A stretch of DNA of 48,750 bases, taken from positions 1 to 48,750 of IMG/VR virus record IMGVR_UViG_3300021389_002918; one strand, written 5' to 3'. The number at the start of each line of letters is the position of its first letter. Position 1 is the first letter of the stretch. The notes beneath the pieces were generated by a model. The model was not told where the DNA came from, ran no database searches, and was given only the letters and a program-made list of their open reading frames with translations. The position numbers were made by a program, and so were the translations under genes. Shown piece after piece: positions 13,515 to 22,622 of this stretch. Origin of the DNA: a virus.

Positions 13515-15485
13515 TTAAATCTTAACATTCAGTTGACCTTTTGGACAGATTGTAGATTTTCCAGTTTTAGGATTGATACATTCTAAAGAATCGTCATCTC
13601 CTAAAGAAGTATAATCTTCAGCACTTACCATAACTTCTTGGCCTTTTCTAAGACCATTACCGTTTTTATTAATTTCAGCTTCAACAAAACCGTCGTTTAA
13701 ATAATCGTTACGACTTTTTTTTTCTGTTACTGCCTCTTCCTTCTTTTCATCCTCATCTTCATAATCTTCGCCGTCGTGAGTTTTAGACTTATCGCCTTTA
13801 TTACCACCTAATACAACTTTATCATATGTTTCTTGTAAAGATTTTTCAAACTTAGAAATTTCCTCTTCTAATAAATTCATAGCCTCAGTAAGTTCTTCAG
13901 TTTCACCAAGCTTATTAATAGCTTCTTTAACTTTAGCTTTCTTTTCTTCTAAGAATGAAATTTTATCAGAGATATCAGATCTTTCTTTTTCAACTTTAGC
14001 GACTTCATCATTTTCAGAAATCAATCTTTCTGAAAGAATTGGGCTAGCATCATAATTAATAAATTCTTTTACTAATTTAACAGCTTCAGTTGCAGAAGGT
14101 ACAAATACCATTTCATTTAAGTGCATTGCAGAATTAACTTTATTTACATAAATTCCTTCTTGAACACCAATCATAGTTAAAAATAAATTTGTAAATTCAG
14201 TTGAAGTAATGTTTGTAAAATTATCCATTTCAGCAAGAAGATCAGCAGATTCAAAGAATCTACATACATTATCAATTTTCCATTGATTTCTATAACCAAA
14301 AAAGTTAAGAGCCATTAAAGATTCTTTTAATTCGATTATGCTTGCATTTGATAAATCAGTCTCTCCTAATTTAATAGTACCTTCAGTTAAGTTGTATTCT
14401 AAGGTTTTATTATTTCCTTCTCCAAATGTAACTAATGTACCGTTCATGTTTTTAAACATTCCTAAACCTTCCAATACATCAAAGAATCTAGAATCTTTAA
14501 CTTCAGTTTCAGTAATTGTTTTTCCATCAAAGTTATAATTCTTTCCATGTAAGTGGAATGTTAATCCGTTTTCTGATTCTAAAACTGGTGAAAGGATTGT
14601 AGAAATAGTTCCACCTCCATTTGCAGTAGCTTTATTATCTTCAGCTTTCATTTCATTTAAAATTGCTTTACAATCTAATGACCATGAATTCTTAGCAGCA
14701 ATAGCAGAAAATTTAGATTTAATATTATCAGAAGATTCTGTTAATAAGGTTTCTAAATCATTTACTAATCCTTCATACATTTTACCTCTTTGTGACTGTG
14801 TTCTTGTAATAGCTTCAGATATTCTGAAAGACCATTTAGAGTCTTGGTAAGATCCTTCAATATAAGATCTTAATTCTTTAATTGGATTTAACCAATCAGA
14901 AGAAGATAAATCTCTATGAAGATTTTTAGCAATGTTAAACTTAAGCATAGGGTTAACACTGTTTTCTATTTCTTCACTGATTACTTCAGTTTCTTCGTTT
15001 TTAAATCTCATAGGAAATGCCTTTAGAGATTCTTCTAAAATGTTAAGGGCATTCTTAGCAGTATAAGAAACTCTCGATTTATCCGAATCCATCTCTTTTA
15101 AGGCCGTAATGCTCTTCATAACATTTTCGTGCAGTTCAGCAATTGTAAATTTCATTTTGTTATGATTTTTTTGTTTATTATTATTTTCTGTGATTTGATT
15201 TCCTTTGAAGGCATTAATTGCGCTCATACCTAATTGTTGAGGTATACCCATACCTACAAGAATTGCAAGCACCTGTGAGTCTGTCATTGGACCACTTTCA
15301 ACAACCTTACCATTCTTACCATCAAGTTTTGTTTTTCCACTCTGGTTAAACAAAACACCAACAATGTCAATTAATTGTTGATTAGGGGTATTAAGATAAG
15401 GGGCATCAGTATTTACACCAGCTTGGCGCTCAATTGCACCGTCCACGTAAACCTGTGTTTGACCTTCTTTAATAACTTTTTCCAT
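13515..15485 (-). CDS. Large unknown protein, probably virion-related, 656 aa
   Basis: I do not recognise this 656-residue protein. The first 110 residues contain TDSQVLAILVGMGIPQQLG and an Asn/Lys-rich linker (NNNKQKNHNK) before MKFTIAELHENVMKSI, so Met111 could be an internal start. A mixed alpha/beta middle (330-480) is followed by a coiled coil (about 500-570: ERSDISDKISFLEEKKAKVK), an acidic linker DGEDYEDEDEKKEE and a small C-terminal domain with KGQEVMVSAEDYTSLGDDDS. ISEEIEN and LNEM-type sites could be protease targets. It has a late-type promoter box and a strong terminator, suggesting high, separate expression, as for a decoration or internal head protein (inference). Confidence 0.6.
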   Translation of the reverse strand: MEKVIKEGQTQVYVDGAIERQAGVNTDAPYLNTPNQQLIDIVGVLFNQSGKTKLDGKNGKVVESGPMTDSQVLAILVGMGIPQQLGMSAINAFKGNQITENNNKQKNHNKMKFTIAELHENVMKSITALKEMDSDKSRVSYTAKNALNILEESLKAFPMRFKNEETEVISEEIENSVNPMLKFNIAKNLHRDLSSSDWLNPIKELRSYIEGSYQDSKWSFRISEAITRTQSQRGKMYEGLVNDLETLLTESSDNIKSKFSAIAAKNSWSLDCKAILNEMKAEDNKATANGGGTISTILSPVLESENGLTFHLHGKNYNFDGKTITETEVKDSRFFDVLEGLGMFKNMNGTLVTFGEGNNKTLEYNLTEGTIKLGETDLSNASIIELKESLMALNFFGYRNQWKIDNVCRFFESADLLAEMDNFTNITSTEFTNLFLTMIGVQEGIYVNKVNSAMHLNEMVFVPSATEAVKLVKEFINYDASPILSERLISENDEVAKVEKERSDISDKISFLEEKKAKVKEAINKLGETEELTEAMNLLEEEISKFEKSLQETYDKVVLGGNKGDKSKTHDGEDYEDEDEKKEEAVTEKKSRNDYLNDGFVEAEINKNGNGLRKGQEVMVSAEDYTSLGDDDSLECINPKTGKSTICPKGQLNVKI

Positions 15486-15498
15486 ATTATAGAATTTG

Positions 15499-15514
15499 AT
15501 TTGTTTTATATATT
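15499..15514 (-). promoter_or_regulatory. Candidate late promoter, AATATATAAAACAAAT
   Basis: Minus-strand AATATATAAAACAAAT, 13 bases before the start at 15485, directly follows the 12-base palindrome CTAAGATCTTAG at 15515-15526. The palindrome next to the box could be an operator (inference). Confidence 0.45.
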
Positions 15515-15532
15515 CTAAGATCTTAGAGTTAA

Positions 15533-16489
15533 TTATCCTTCATCACCATTAGCATTTCTATAAACCTTACTGGCATCTGTTTCTGTTGGTGGTAATGAGG
15601 TATCTATCTCTCTTTCATCATAAGGGCCGCCTACTTCTTTATTTGTAGTAGTATTATATCCTTGGTTACTTAATAAGCTTTCAAAAGGAGCAACCTTTAA
15701 ATCAGTATCGGTAAATTTAAAGGTTTGGAATACTCCACCAAAATAAATTCCCATATTACCATTATCATCGCATCTTAACTGACCAACACCAACAGCATCA
15801 GGATTAAGTTTAATAGCTTCCTGTGTTATATAATCTATTTCCGGTAAAAGAATACCGCTTTCAAATACTGGCATAAATGATCTTAACTCCATATCAAAAG
15901 TAACTTGAAATTCTTTTTTATCATTTAATCCCCATTCAAACAATCTGTCTTGTGAATAATCTTCAGGTACTGACATTGATGCATTAACCCTAAACATTCC
16001 TAAATCAACATTAAATAAAGTACCTTTATATAATTTACTCATAATGGCTTCAGTAACCTTTAACATTTCTAAATTATTAGAACATATTATAGTTACACCA
16101 AAACCTACGGTAACAGGTAAAAAGTTTGTCATTAAAGAAAACGTCTTTAGTACACCGTCCCATTCTCTAACAAACTCGGCTCTTGTAAATTTATTTGTTT
16201 GCTCATCTGAATTAATAGACATTGAATTCATCTGAATAATACCACGAGGTACTACTTCATAATCACCTATTGCCTTACCTGCCTTTTCGGCGTCAAACAT
16301 AAAATTATCTAAAAGAAATCTTTCGTTACCGGATATGGAATAGAAGAAAGGTACTTCAATCTTTTTAAGAGTATCTTCATCTACTTGGTTATAATAATAA
16401 ACCTTTTTACTTAACTCAGCAAGCATACCTACTACTAAGTATCGGAGAATAGTATTATCTTTATTAAATTCTTGATTATAAGCTGACAT
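15533..16489 (-). CDS. Putative tail sheath terminator/stabiliser (gp15-like)
   Basis: The 318-residue product has the general layout of T4 gp15 (272 aa), which caps the contractile tail. An N-terminal ILRYLVVGMLAELSKKVYYY parallels T4 FRRYATLMGDLFSNIQIKR. Next comes the strand IEVPFFYSISGNERFL (T4 IRVPITYASKEHFM), then GVTIICSNNLEMLKVTEAIM (T4 LSIFTRYEDDMFQIVEQIL) and FQVTFDMELRSFMPV (T4 IEWSLTFEVNGWMYPPV). The C-terminal 60 residues are polar and probably disordered. The match is by order of motifs remembered from T4, not by alignment, so it remains tentative. Upstream lies the only box holding an exact TATAAATA. Confidence 0.55.
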   Translation of the reverse strand: MSAYNQEFNKDNTILRYLVVGMLAELSKKVYYYNQVDEDTLKKIEVPFFYSISGNERFLLDNFMFDAEKAGKAIGDYEVVPRGIIQMNSMSINSDEQTNKFTRAEFVREWDGVLKTFSLMTNFLPVTVGFGVTIICSNNLEMLKVTEAIMSKLYKGTLFNVDLGMFRVNASMSVPEDYSQDRLFEWGLNDKKEFQVTFDMELRSFMPVFESGILLPEIDYITQEAIKLNPDAVGVGQLRCDDNGNMGIYFGGVFQTFKFTDTDLKVAPFESLLSNQGYNTTTNKEVGGPYDEREIDTSLPPTETDASKVYRNANGDEG

Positions 16490-16497
16490 TCATTAGT

Positions 16498-16511
16498 CTT
16501 TATTTATATTC
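16498..16511 (-). promoter_or_regulatory. Candidate late promoter with exact T4 box TATAAATA
   Basis: Minus-strand GAATATAAATAAAG contains TATAAATA, the T4 late promoter consensus, 8 bases before the gp15-like start at 16489. The leader would be very short. Confidence 0.45.
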
Positions 16512-16514
16512 TAT

Positions 16515-18185
16515 TTATCCAATAGATTCAATGTTAAATTCACTGAAGCCACCATCTTTAGTTATTTCAATCTTTTTATCAAAATATTCGCTTGGTAAAA
16601 CTGTATGGTTGATAACAAAGGTATTGAGGCCTATATCTTGAATAGTATTATGAAGTATATTAATTATATGGTGAACACCATCAGAGTCAATAGAAGAGAA
16701 GATTTCATCCAAGAATAAAATATTAAGAGAAGGGAACCTTACTTTAATCATTTTCATTAAAGCCATAATAATTACAAAATCAACCTTTTTCTTTTCCCCT
16801 GTGCTTAATGTCTTAGGGCTGATCTCGGTTCCTAAATGATGAAGAGAACAATAAAACTTTTCATTAAACCTAATACCAAAAGGTATACCCATTTCTCTTC
16901 CCATTAGAAGAATATGATTATTAAAAGAAGGAAGTATAGATCTTACTGCCAAATTCTTAATACCGTTTTCTCCCATTATATTTTCTAGGATAGTTAAATA
17001 ATAATCCTCACCTTCACTTTTAAGCTTGCCGGTAGTTTTATCATCTTTACGAACTTTAAAGTCTTTTACTAATTGCTTAAGGTGAGTTGACGATTCAGAC
17101 TCATCCTTGTCTGCCATTTCAATTAACTTATCTTTAATGGCTTCCATTTGAGTTTCTAATTGACCAACCTTAACATGAATCTTTCTACCTTTTTGTCTTA
17201 AGTCTGTTAAATCGGCTTCAGCCTTTTCAGCATCTGTTTTTATTTGATTCCATTCAGTAAATAAAGAATCTAATTTTTCTTCCTTTTCCTTTTTAATATC
17301 TAAATGAAAATCAGAGTTAAGAGGAGCTGTACATGTAGGGCATGCATTGTTTTCATAAAGCTTCAGCTCCTTCTTAACTGTATTGATTTTATTATTTAAA
17401 GAAGATCTTTGGTTATTCTTTTTTCTAGAGTCCTCATCTAATTTTTCAAGATTTATTTTTGTTGCTGCTGTTAGGTCTTTTAGCTTTTTTCTATTTCCAT
17501 TTAATTCTACTAATTTCTCTTTAAGTAATTTAATCTTTTCAGCATCTTTAGATTTACTTACCTTTTCAAATTGTTGAATTTTTTCAATAACCGATTCTAT
17601 AGATTCATTAAGGGTACGGATCTCATCTTCATATGTTCTAATTTCCTCAATAATTGATCTCCGTTTTTCTTTAACAGCTTCTGCCATTTCATTAATAATA
17701 GAGAAACCAAATATTTTATCAATGATTCTTTTCTTGTCATACGGCGACATTGTTATAAAAGACTTAAAATCATTTACAGATAAAATAATTACATTCTTAA
17801 ATACGTGATATGGTATTTCATAAATTTCAGTTTCCAAAAAATCCTGAAGATTTACTTTACCTGCAACATCATATTCAGATCCATTTATTTTCACATTAAA
17901 AATACCTGGATTAATTCCTCTTTCTATTTCAACAGTATTATTTTTAGATTCTAATTCTATTCTACCCCAAAGAGCCCCGTTTACTCTGTTAGGTAAATCT
18001 TTTAATGTAGACCCTTCAACTTTACCATAACATAAATATGTAATTACTTTAGCAAGCGTACTCTTACCTGCGCCGTTTCCACCAAGAACTAAATAAAGAT
18101 CACTTTTATCTTTATCAAATTCTATTACCTGTGTTCGGTTTCCGTAACTTGCAAAGTTTTTAAATTCTACCTTTTTAATCTTCAT
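16515..18185 (-). CDS. gp46: Recombination endonuclease ATPase subunit (gp46, Rad50/SbcC-like)
   Basis: The 556-residue product is the SMC-like ATPase partner of gp47 (T4 gp46 has 560). It has Walker A GGNGAGKS at 35-42, a coiled-coil arm from about 165 to 370 broken by a zinc hook CPTC at 282-285, the ABC signature LSTGEKKKVDF at 460-470, and Walker B LFLDE at 490-494. With gp47 it resects double-strand ends to give 3' overhangs for UvsX-driven, recombination-dependent replication. Its start overlaps the 3' end of gp47 by 11 bases, implying coupled synthesis. All family motifs are intact. Confidence 0.96.
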   Translation of the reverse strand: MKIKKVEFKNFASYGNRTQVIEFDKDKSDLYLVLGGNGAGKSTLAKVITYLCYGKVEGSTLKDLPNRVNGALWGRIELESKNNTVEIERGINPGIFNVKINGSEYDVAGKVNLQDFLETEIYEIPYHVFKNVIILSVNDFKSFITMSPYDKKRIIDKIFGFSIINEMAEAVKEKRRSIIEEIRTYEDEIRTLNESIESVIEKIQQFEKVSKSKDAEKIKLLKEKLVELNGNRKKLKDLTAATKINLEKLDEDSRKKNNQRSSLNNKINTVKKELKLYENNACPTCTAPLNSDFHLDIKKEKEEKLDSLFTEWNQIKTDAEKAEADLTDLRQKGRKIHVKVGQLETQMEAIKDKLIEMADKDESESSTHLKQLVKDFKVRKDDKTTGKLKSEGEDYYLTILENIMGENGIKNLAVRSILPSFNNHILLMGREMGIPFGIRFNEKFYCSLHHLGTEISPKTLSTGEKKKVDFVIIMALMKMIKVRFPSLNILFLDEIFSSIDSDGVHHIINILHNTIQDIGLNTFVINHTVLPSEYFDKKIEITKDGGFSEFNIESIG

Positions 18186-19260
18186 AGTTAGGTGATAATG
18201 TTCTTTTATATAGTTCTTGTACAGATGTCTTTAATCTGTCCTTTAAGTCTTCTTCATATTCTAAAGAATTAATATATTCAGCAGCAATATTCATTAGGTT
18301 AAGTTCCCCGTTAAAATCAGACATTTCACCATCTTCTCTATCATAAGGATTTTCCTCATCATAAATTCTTGGCTCTAATTTTCTGGCAACACCGTCAAGA
18401 TAATCCATAAACATATTAATGTTATACTTTCCTAATACATTTGAAGGTATAAAAACATCCACAAAATTATCCTTAATTTCATTCTTTATATCCTCCATAC
18501 GCATCTCTAAGATATCATTAATATAATACCTTATAAATTCTGGACTCCTTTTATTCATAAAGAATTGATGCTTTCCGGTTTCTAAATCTAATAAGTATAT
18601 ACCTTTTTGATTACCTCTATCAGATCTGGTCATTTGATAAGGATTACCTACTAAAACAAAATTCTGTTTATCTTGCCTATAGTGAATATGACCAGAGTAT
18701 ACCCTTTTAAATCTTTTAAAGATACCTACTTCATTACCGCCTTCATGTAAGTGTTTTGTACTCGGGCTAGTCTGAACTCCTCTGGTTTCAGTATGACAAA
18801 ACATATAATCTATTTTTTCTTTTATTGAATCTAATGTTTCCTTTTCATGTTTATGATCTCTTCTCCAAGGCATCAATAAACATTTAGTTTCTCCGTATTG
18901 TAAAATCTTAGGCTCTTTATGAACGGTAACATTAGGAATATATTTTAAACAATCAACAGATGCAATTTCATTTGAGTTCTTTCTCATTATATCATGATTA
19001 CCTACAATAATATGTACATCTGGAAATATCTTTCCTAATTCTTCAAATACTCTGATTGCCAAATCTTGTGCAGCTAAATTAACGCTTTGTCTATTATCAA
19101 ATACATCACCTAAATGATAAAGAACATCACCTTCTTTGTATTCCTTTTTAACTAAAGGTATAAAAAAGTTAAAAAAGTAATCTTCAATAATGTTAAGCCA
19201 TAAAACAGAATTTGATCTACACCCTAGGTGTGAATCACTAACCATCCAAACTCTTGCCAT
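18175..19260 (-). CDS. gp47: Recombination endonuclease nuclease subunit (gp47, Mre11/SbcD-like)
   Basis: The 361-residue product is a calcineurin-type phosphoesterase (T4 gp47 has 339). Metal-binding motifs are visible: SDSHLG with Asp9 and His11, LGDVFDNR with Asp52, GNHD at 87-90, CHTETRG near 155, and SGHIHYR near 195. It forms the nuclease of the Mre11/Rad50-type complex with gp46. The C-terminus (YEEDLKDRLKTSVQELYKRT) is helical, as in the Rad50-binding part of the family. It starts one base before the stop region of the 165-aa unknown gene and overlaps gp46 by 11 bases, a tight three-gene string. Confidence 0.95.
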   Translation of the reverse strand: MARVWMVSDSHLGCRSNSVLWLNIIEDYFFNFFIPLVKKEYKEGDVLYHLGDVFDNRQSVNLAAQDLAIRVFEELGKIFPDVHIIVGNHDIMRKNSNEIASVDCLKYIPNVTVHKEPKILQYGETKCLLMPWRRDHKHEKETLDSIKEKIDYMFCHTETRGVQTSPSTKHLHEGGNEVGIFKRFKRVYSGHIHYRQDKQNFVLVGNPYQMTRSDRGNQKGIYLLDLETGKHQFFMNKRSPEFIRYYINDILEMRMEDIKNEIKDNFVDVFIPSNVLGKYNINMFMDYLDGVARKLEPRIYDEENPYDREDGEMSDFNGELNLMNIAAEYINSLEYEEDLKDRLKTSVQELYKRTLSPNYED

Positions 19261-19261
19261 G

Positions 19262-19759
19262 TTAAAATAATTTTCTGATTTTTCTTTTCTCTAGGATATT
19301 ATACTTATCATCTAATTCTTTAATAAGCTCATCCTTAAATTTATTTGAAAGTGAGTTATAAAATTTATTAGGGAATACATCAAAGTAATCTGATATAACA
19401 CTAAATAAATCTACTCTAGTATAACCATCACCTATCTTTTCTATAATGTGAGAGTATACACGATTGATTTGTACTTTATTTAATTTTTTAATAACCCCTT
19501 CTGGTGTTGCTTCATTTAAATGTTCATATTCACTACCCTTAATGATTTTATCAATCTTTTTGATTAGCAATTCATAGTGCATTTTATCATCAGGATCCAT
19601 ACTATCGCCATAAGTAGCAGCAACGGTAAAGTTTACTTTATTTTCAGTTACGTCTTGATCACCATAAGTGTTGTTAAAAATTTTATCTTTATCTGCTAAA
19701 GACTTCTGAATAGGTTTGCCATTCTCATCTAATTTTGGTTTTTTCTTTTTACCCCACAT
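19262..19759 (-). CDS. Hypothetical protein, 165 aa, in the replication string
   Basis: The 165-residue protein has a basic, disordered N-terminus (MWGKKKKPKLDENGKPIQKS), then a soluble helical domain from about residue 55 (DDKMHYELLIKKIDKII) to the basic C-terminus EKRKIRKLF. No metal, nucleotide or membrane motif is visible and I cannot name a family. It lies nine bases after the gp41 helicase stop and one base before gp47. The position and size would suit a helicase loader or transcription co-activator (roles of T4 gp59 or gp33), but nothing in the sequence proves either. Confidence 0.65.
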   Translation of the reverse strand: MWGKKKKPKLDENGKPIQKSLADKDKIFNNTYGDQDVTENKVNFTVAATYGDSMDPDDKMHYELLIKKIDKIIKGSEYEHLNEATPEGVIKKLNKVQINRVYSHIIEKIGDGYTRVDLFSVISDYFDVFPNKFYNSLSNKFKDELIKELDDKYNILEKRKIRKLF

Positions 19760-19768
19760 ATTTTTATT

Positions 19769-21052
19769 TTAATTTATATCATCAGTTTCAGTTAACCTCA
19801 TATGCTCATAATCAATATTGAACCTACATCTGGTACCTTTACCTTGACCATCTCTAATTTTAAGTACCTTTAACCAATACTCACGATTTGCATGCATCAT
19901 AGAATCTTGGATAAGAGCATACATAACATCTGCTGTATGCGCAAGACCTGCAGATTCTGCAATGTTTTCCATTCTTACTTCAGTGGCATCCCATGCACCT
20001 CTATTAATTTGAGTTGCAGAAATAACCAACATATCTCTCTTAACTGCTAAGGCACGAAGATCCTCAGCAATTTGTTTAATTTTCATATAAGTATTTTCTG
20101 TATTAGGATTTCTATAATTTGCAAGAATGTTAATATAATCAACAACTAATACATTTACTTTATGATCTTGTGCTTCTTCTAAATCTTTCAGGTAAGCTTC
20201 TATATCTAAAACTGTACCTTGTGATGTTGGCATTTCTTTTACAAAAAGTTTACCTGGTGGTAATAAACCTCGAGATATTTTTTCAAGGCGTCTTTTCATA
20301 TAATCTCTATTACCGGTCTTTTCATCATATTGCGGCATTGGTATACCTAATAGATTTGATCCTATTCTTTTTATTACCTTTTGTGCCGACATTTCTGCCG
20401 ATATGAAAACTACATTATGACCCATCCTAACAAAATTAGCAGCATCATTTGCCAACCAAATAGATTTACCAATGTTCTGTTCACCTGCATAAACGATAAG
20501 AGATTTAGTATCATAACCACCACCTGAAACATTATCAACGAATGTCCATCCCGTTTCAATTTTTTTAGAAGTTCTTTGGATATGATCCTCAGGGTTAAAG
20601 AAGTCTAAACCTACATCAGTATCAAAATTTAAAGAACCATCAGTAGAGATCATACCGATTGCACGAGTTACAACATCTTCAACATTTTCAGGTGATACAT
20701 CTTGTGTCTTAACATATTCAATAGTTCTTACTAACTGTTTATCAAAATGTTTCCACTTAACCCAGGATTCACCGGTTCTCTTTAACCAATCCTGATCATA
20801 TTCATTAATATTAATATCATATATGCTAGATACAATATCATCTGGTATTTCATTTGGATCATCTTTTATTAAAGCCTTCATTTGTTCTCTTGAAGGACTT
20901 TCGCCAAAATCAACATAAAACTTTTTTGATAATTTTGCTATATGATCTAAATCATTATTGGAGAAGAAGCCTGGACCAGTACTTTTTAAATAATGTGGCT
21001 TTTTGAGAAAGTAATTAAAAAATATTTTTTCGTGATCTGTACTGGAATTCAT
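19769..21052 (-). CDS. gp41: Replicative DNA helicase (gp41, DnaB-like)
   Basis: The 427-residue product is the hexameric 5'-3' replicative helicase (T4 gp41 has 475). An N-terminal helical domain is followed by a RecA-type motor: GWTFVDNVSGGGY near 168-180, Walker A GEQNIGKS at 190-197, FISAEMSAQKVIKRI, Walker B VLVVDYINIL, and the H3-type SATQINRGAW with RMENIAESAGLAHTADV. It unwinds ahead of the fork and should load the phage primase, which is not in this window. A TATATAAAAATAAA box precedes its start, and a wHTH-like gene lies upstream. Confidence 0.95.
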   Translation of the reverse strand: MNSSTDHEKIFFNYFLKKPHYLKSTGPGFFSNNDLDHIAKLSKKFYVDFGESPSREQMKALIKDDPNEIPDDIVSSIYDININEYDQDWLKRTGESWVKWKHFDKQLVRTIEYVKTQDVSPENVEDVVTRAIGMISTDGSLNFDTDVGLDFFNPEDHIQRTSKKIETGWTFVDNVSGGGYDTKSLIVYAGEQNIGKSIWLANDAANFVRMGHNVVFISAEMSAQKVIKRIGSNLLGIPMPQYDEKTGNRDYMKRRLEKISRGLLPPGKLFVKEMPTSQGTVLDIEAYLKDLEEAQDHKVNVLVVDYINILANYRNPNTENTYMKIKQIAEDLRALAVKRDMLVISATQINRGAWDATEVRMENIAESAGLAHTADVMYALIQDSMMHANREYWLKVLKIRDGQGKGTRCRFNIDYEHMRLTETDDIN

Positions 21053-21057
21053 CTTTG

Positions 21058-21071
21058 TTTATTTTTATATA
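21058..21071 (-). promoter_or_regulatory. Candidate promoter, TATATAAAAATAAA
   Basis: Minus-strand TATATAAAAATAAA is 5 bases before the gp41 start at 21052. The identical 14-mer precedes the dUTPase gene (43887-43900). Confidence 0.45.
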
Positions 21072-21089
21072 GCAAAAACTATATTTAGT

Positions 21090-21389
21090 TTATTCATAAG
21101 GATTTACTACTACCTCATATGTAGTATATGCAGAATTAGATAATGATACTTTAATAATTTTATCATTTCTAAGTTGCATAAGTATAGAATTAACCTTTTC
21201 ATCGGAAAGACTATACTTCTTTTGTAAAGAGATGTTAGTGAATTTAATCTCCTTTGCTACTTTACCACAGTAATCACGTATTAGTTCATATATGATATCC
21301 TCAGCATCTGGATAGTTTGGTAGTGTTGTATGATTTCCTAATACGTGCTTTACTTTAAGTTTTGCGGTATTAAGACTTTTCTTCAACAT
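21090..21389 (-). CDS. Small protein with possible winged-helix fold, 99 aa
   Basis: The 99-residue product has a basic N-terminus (MLKKSLNTAKLKVKHVLG), a helix (DAEDIIYELIRDYCGKVAKEI), then SLQKKYSLSDEKVNSILMQLRNDKIIKVSLSNSAYTTYEVV. The last part reads like a recognition helix followed by a beta wing, the shape of a winged helix-turn-helix. A DNA- or protein-binding accessory role is plausible but not shown. Its start overlaps the 3' end of uvsX by 20 bases, so it is probably coupled to uvsX. I know no named family for it. Confidence 0.6.
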   Translation of the reverse strand: MLKKSLNTAKLKVKHVLGNHTTLPNYPDAEDIIYELIRDYCGKVAKEIKFTNISLQKKYSLSDEKVNSILMQLRNDKIIKVSLSNSAYTTYEVVVNPYE

Positions 21390-22566
21390 CAGCTTCTAAC
21401 ATTTCGGTTAAATCTTCTACATCTATTTCTTCGCCATATTTAAATTTAGCGGCTACTATAGGTTCCAGTAATTTTAAGACATCTTCGGTTAGAACCTCAG
21501 GTGTAAATAATTGATTAAGTTCAACAGTATCATTAAGGTGCTTAACACAAATCTTTCTAGCAGTTGCAGCCGGTTGAAAATAAATAGTAACTTCTTTACC
21601 ATCTTTTTCATATGTATGTTCTCTACACTCAGCTTTGCCTGGATCGGTTAATTTATTATAAGCATTTGCATTAATAAATCTTCCTCTTTCAACACCACAC
21701 GTGTCCCAACTGATATACTCCTCTAATCCAATATAAGGATTCATACCTTTATTAAAGGAAATATGGAATTTAATATTAGTAGGTTTTGCAAATCTGTTTT
21801 TATTAGGTTTTGCAGTTACAATGATTCCGGTTTGTTCTATACCTTCTTTAAGTTTTGCTTTACCTAAAAATAAGATAATAGATGCAGCATACTCAGGCCC
21901 AGTACCACCACCTCCTACTTGCCTTGAAAACAAATCCTGTGTTTGGTAAGTATGATTTGTAAATAAGAAAGGTATTTTACAAATTCCAAATTGGGTCATA
22001 ATAATTCGGAAGGTAGATTTAAGAAGTTTGGCTCTTGTCATATCTGCCTTACTGCTACCTGTTTTAGCATCATCAATTTCTTTTTGAGTTGCCAAGTTAC
22101 CTGCAGAATCTAACACTACCATAATTTTAGGTAAAGCAATTCCTTTTTTCTTTTGTTCAATTAATACATCAGTAATTGCAGTTACCGAAGTTCTAAATTC
22201 CTGAACAGTATTACATGGCTCATATCTAAACTTTGTTGGATCGATTCCAAATTTTTCTACTAATGTTTTATCTACTGCATTTTCAGAATCATAAAATACA
22301 ATACTATAACCTTGCAATTGTGCCTGTTTTATTGCATTTAAAATTAGATAGGTTTTACCAGTCCCTGAAGGCCCTGCTAAAGCAACTGCCCTATTATTAG
22401 GGTAACCACCAAAAAGAGAACCTGTTAAACATGCATTAAGATGCCAATTTCCGGTTGGTATATAATGATCTATTTCTGAAATTGTAGATTTATCTAATGT
22501 CTCTCCGTATGTAGAGTGTTTTGACATTTCTTTGTTTAAATCTGCGAATGAAAATTCTTTTGCCAT
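21370..22566 (-). CDS. uvsX: UvsX recombinase (RecA-like)
   Basis: The 398-residue product is the phage RecA homologue (T4 UvsX has 391), which coats single-stranded DNA and drives strand invasion for recombination-dependent replication and repair. Walker A GPSGTGKT is at 65-72, with SIVFYDSENAVDKTLVEKFG following. Walker B lies in KIMVVLDSAGNLATQKE, and L1/L2-type loops around FLFTNHTYQTQDLFSRQVGGGGTGP with the Gly-rich stretch. The C-terminus is acidic (DVEDLTEMLEADVEEKS), as in RecA proteins. A TATATAATAATAAA box lies upstream, so it can be transcribed separately from the glycosyltransferases before it. Confidence 0.95.
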   Translation of the reverse strand: MAKEFSFADLNKEMSKHSTYGETLDKSTISEIDHYIPTGNWHLNACLTGSLFGGYPNNRAVALAGPSGTGKTYLILNAIKQAQLQGYSIVFYDSENAVDKTLVEKFGIDPTKFRYEPCNTVQEFRTSVTAITDVLIEQKKKGIALPKIMVVLDSAGNLATQKEIDDAKTGSSKADMTRAKLLKSTFRIIMTQFGICKIPFLFTNHTYQTQDLFSRQVGGGGTGPEYAASIILFLGKAKLKEGIEQTGIIVTAKPNKNRFAKPTNIKFHISFNKGMNPYIGLEEYISWDTCGVERGRFINANAYNKLTDPGKAECREHTYEKDGKEVTIYFQPAATARKICVKHLNDTVELNQLFTPEVLTEDVLKLLEPIVAAKFKYGEEIDVEDLTEMLEADVEEKS

Positions 22567-22578
22567 ATTTGTTTTTAT

Positions 22579-22592
22579 TTTATTATTATATA
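22579..22592 (-). promoter_or_regulatory. Candidate promoter, TATATAATAATAAA
   Basis: Minus-strand TATATAATAATAAA, 12 bases before uvsX (22566), identical to the sites at 13445 and 33940. Confidence 0.45.
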
Positions 22593-22622
22593 GAAAATAT
22601 ATGATTTGTTTACCATGTAAAG

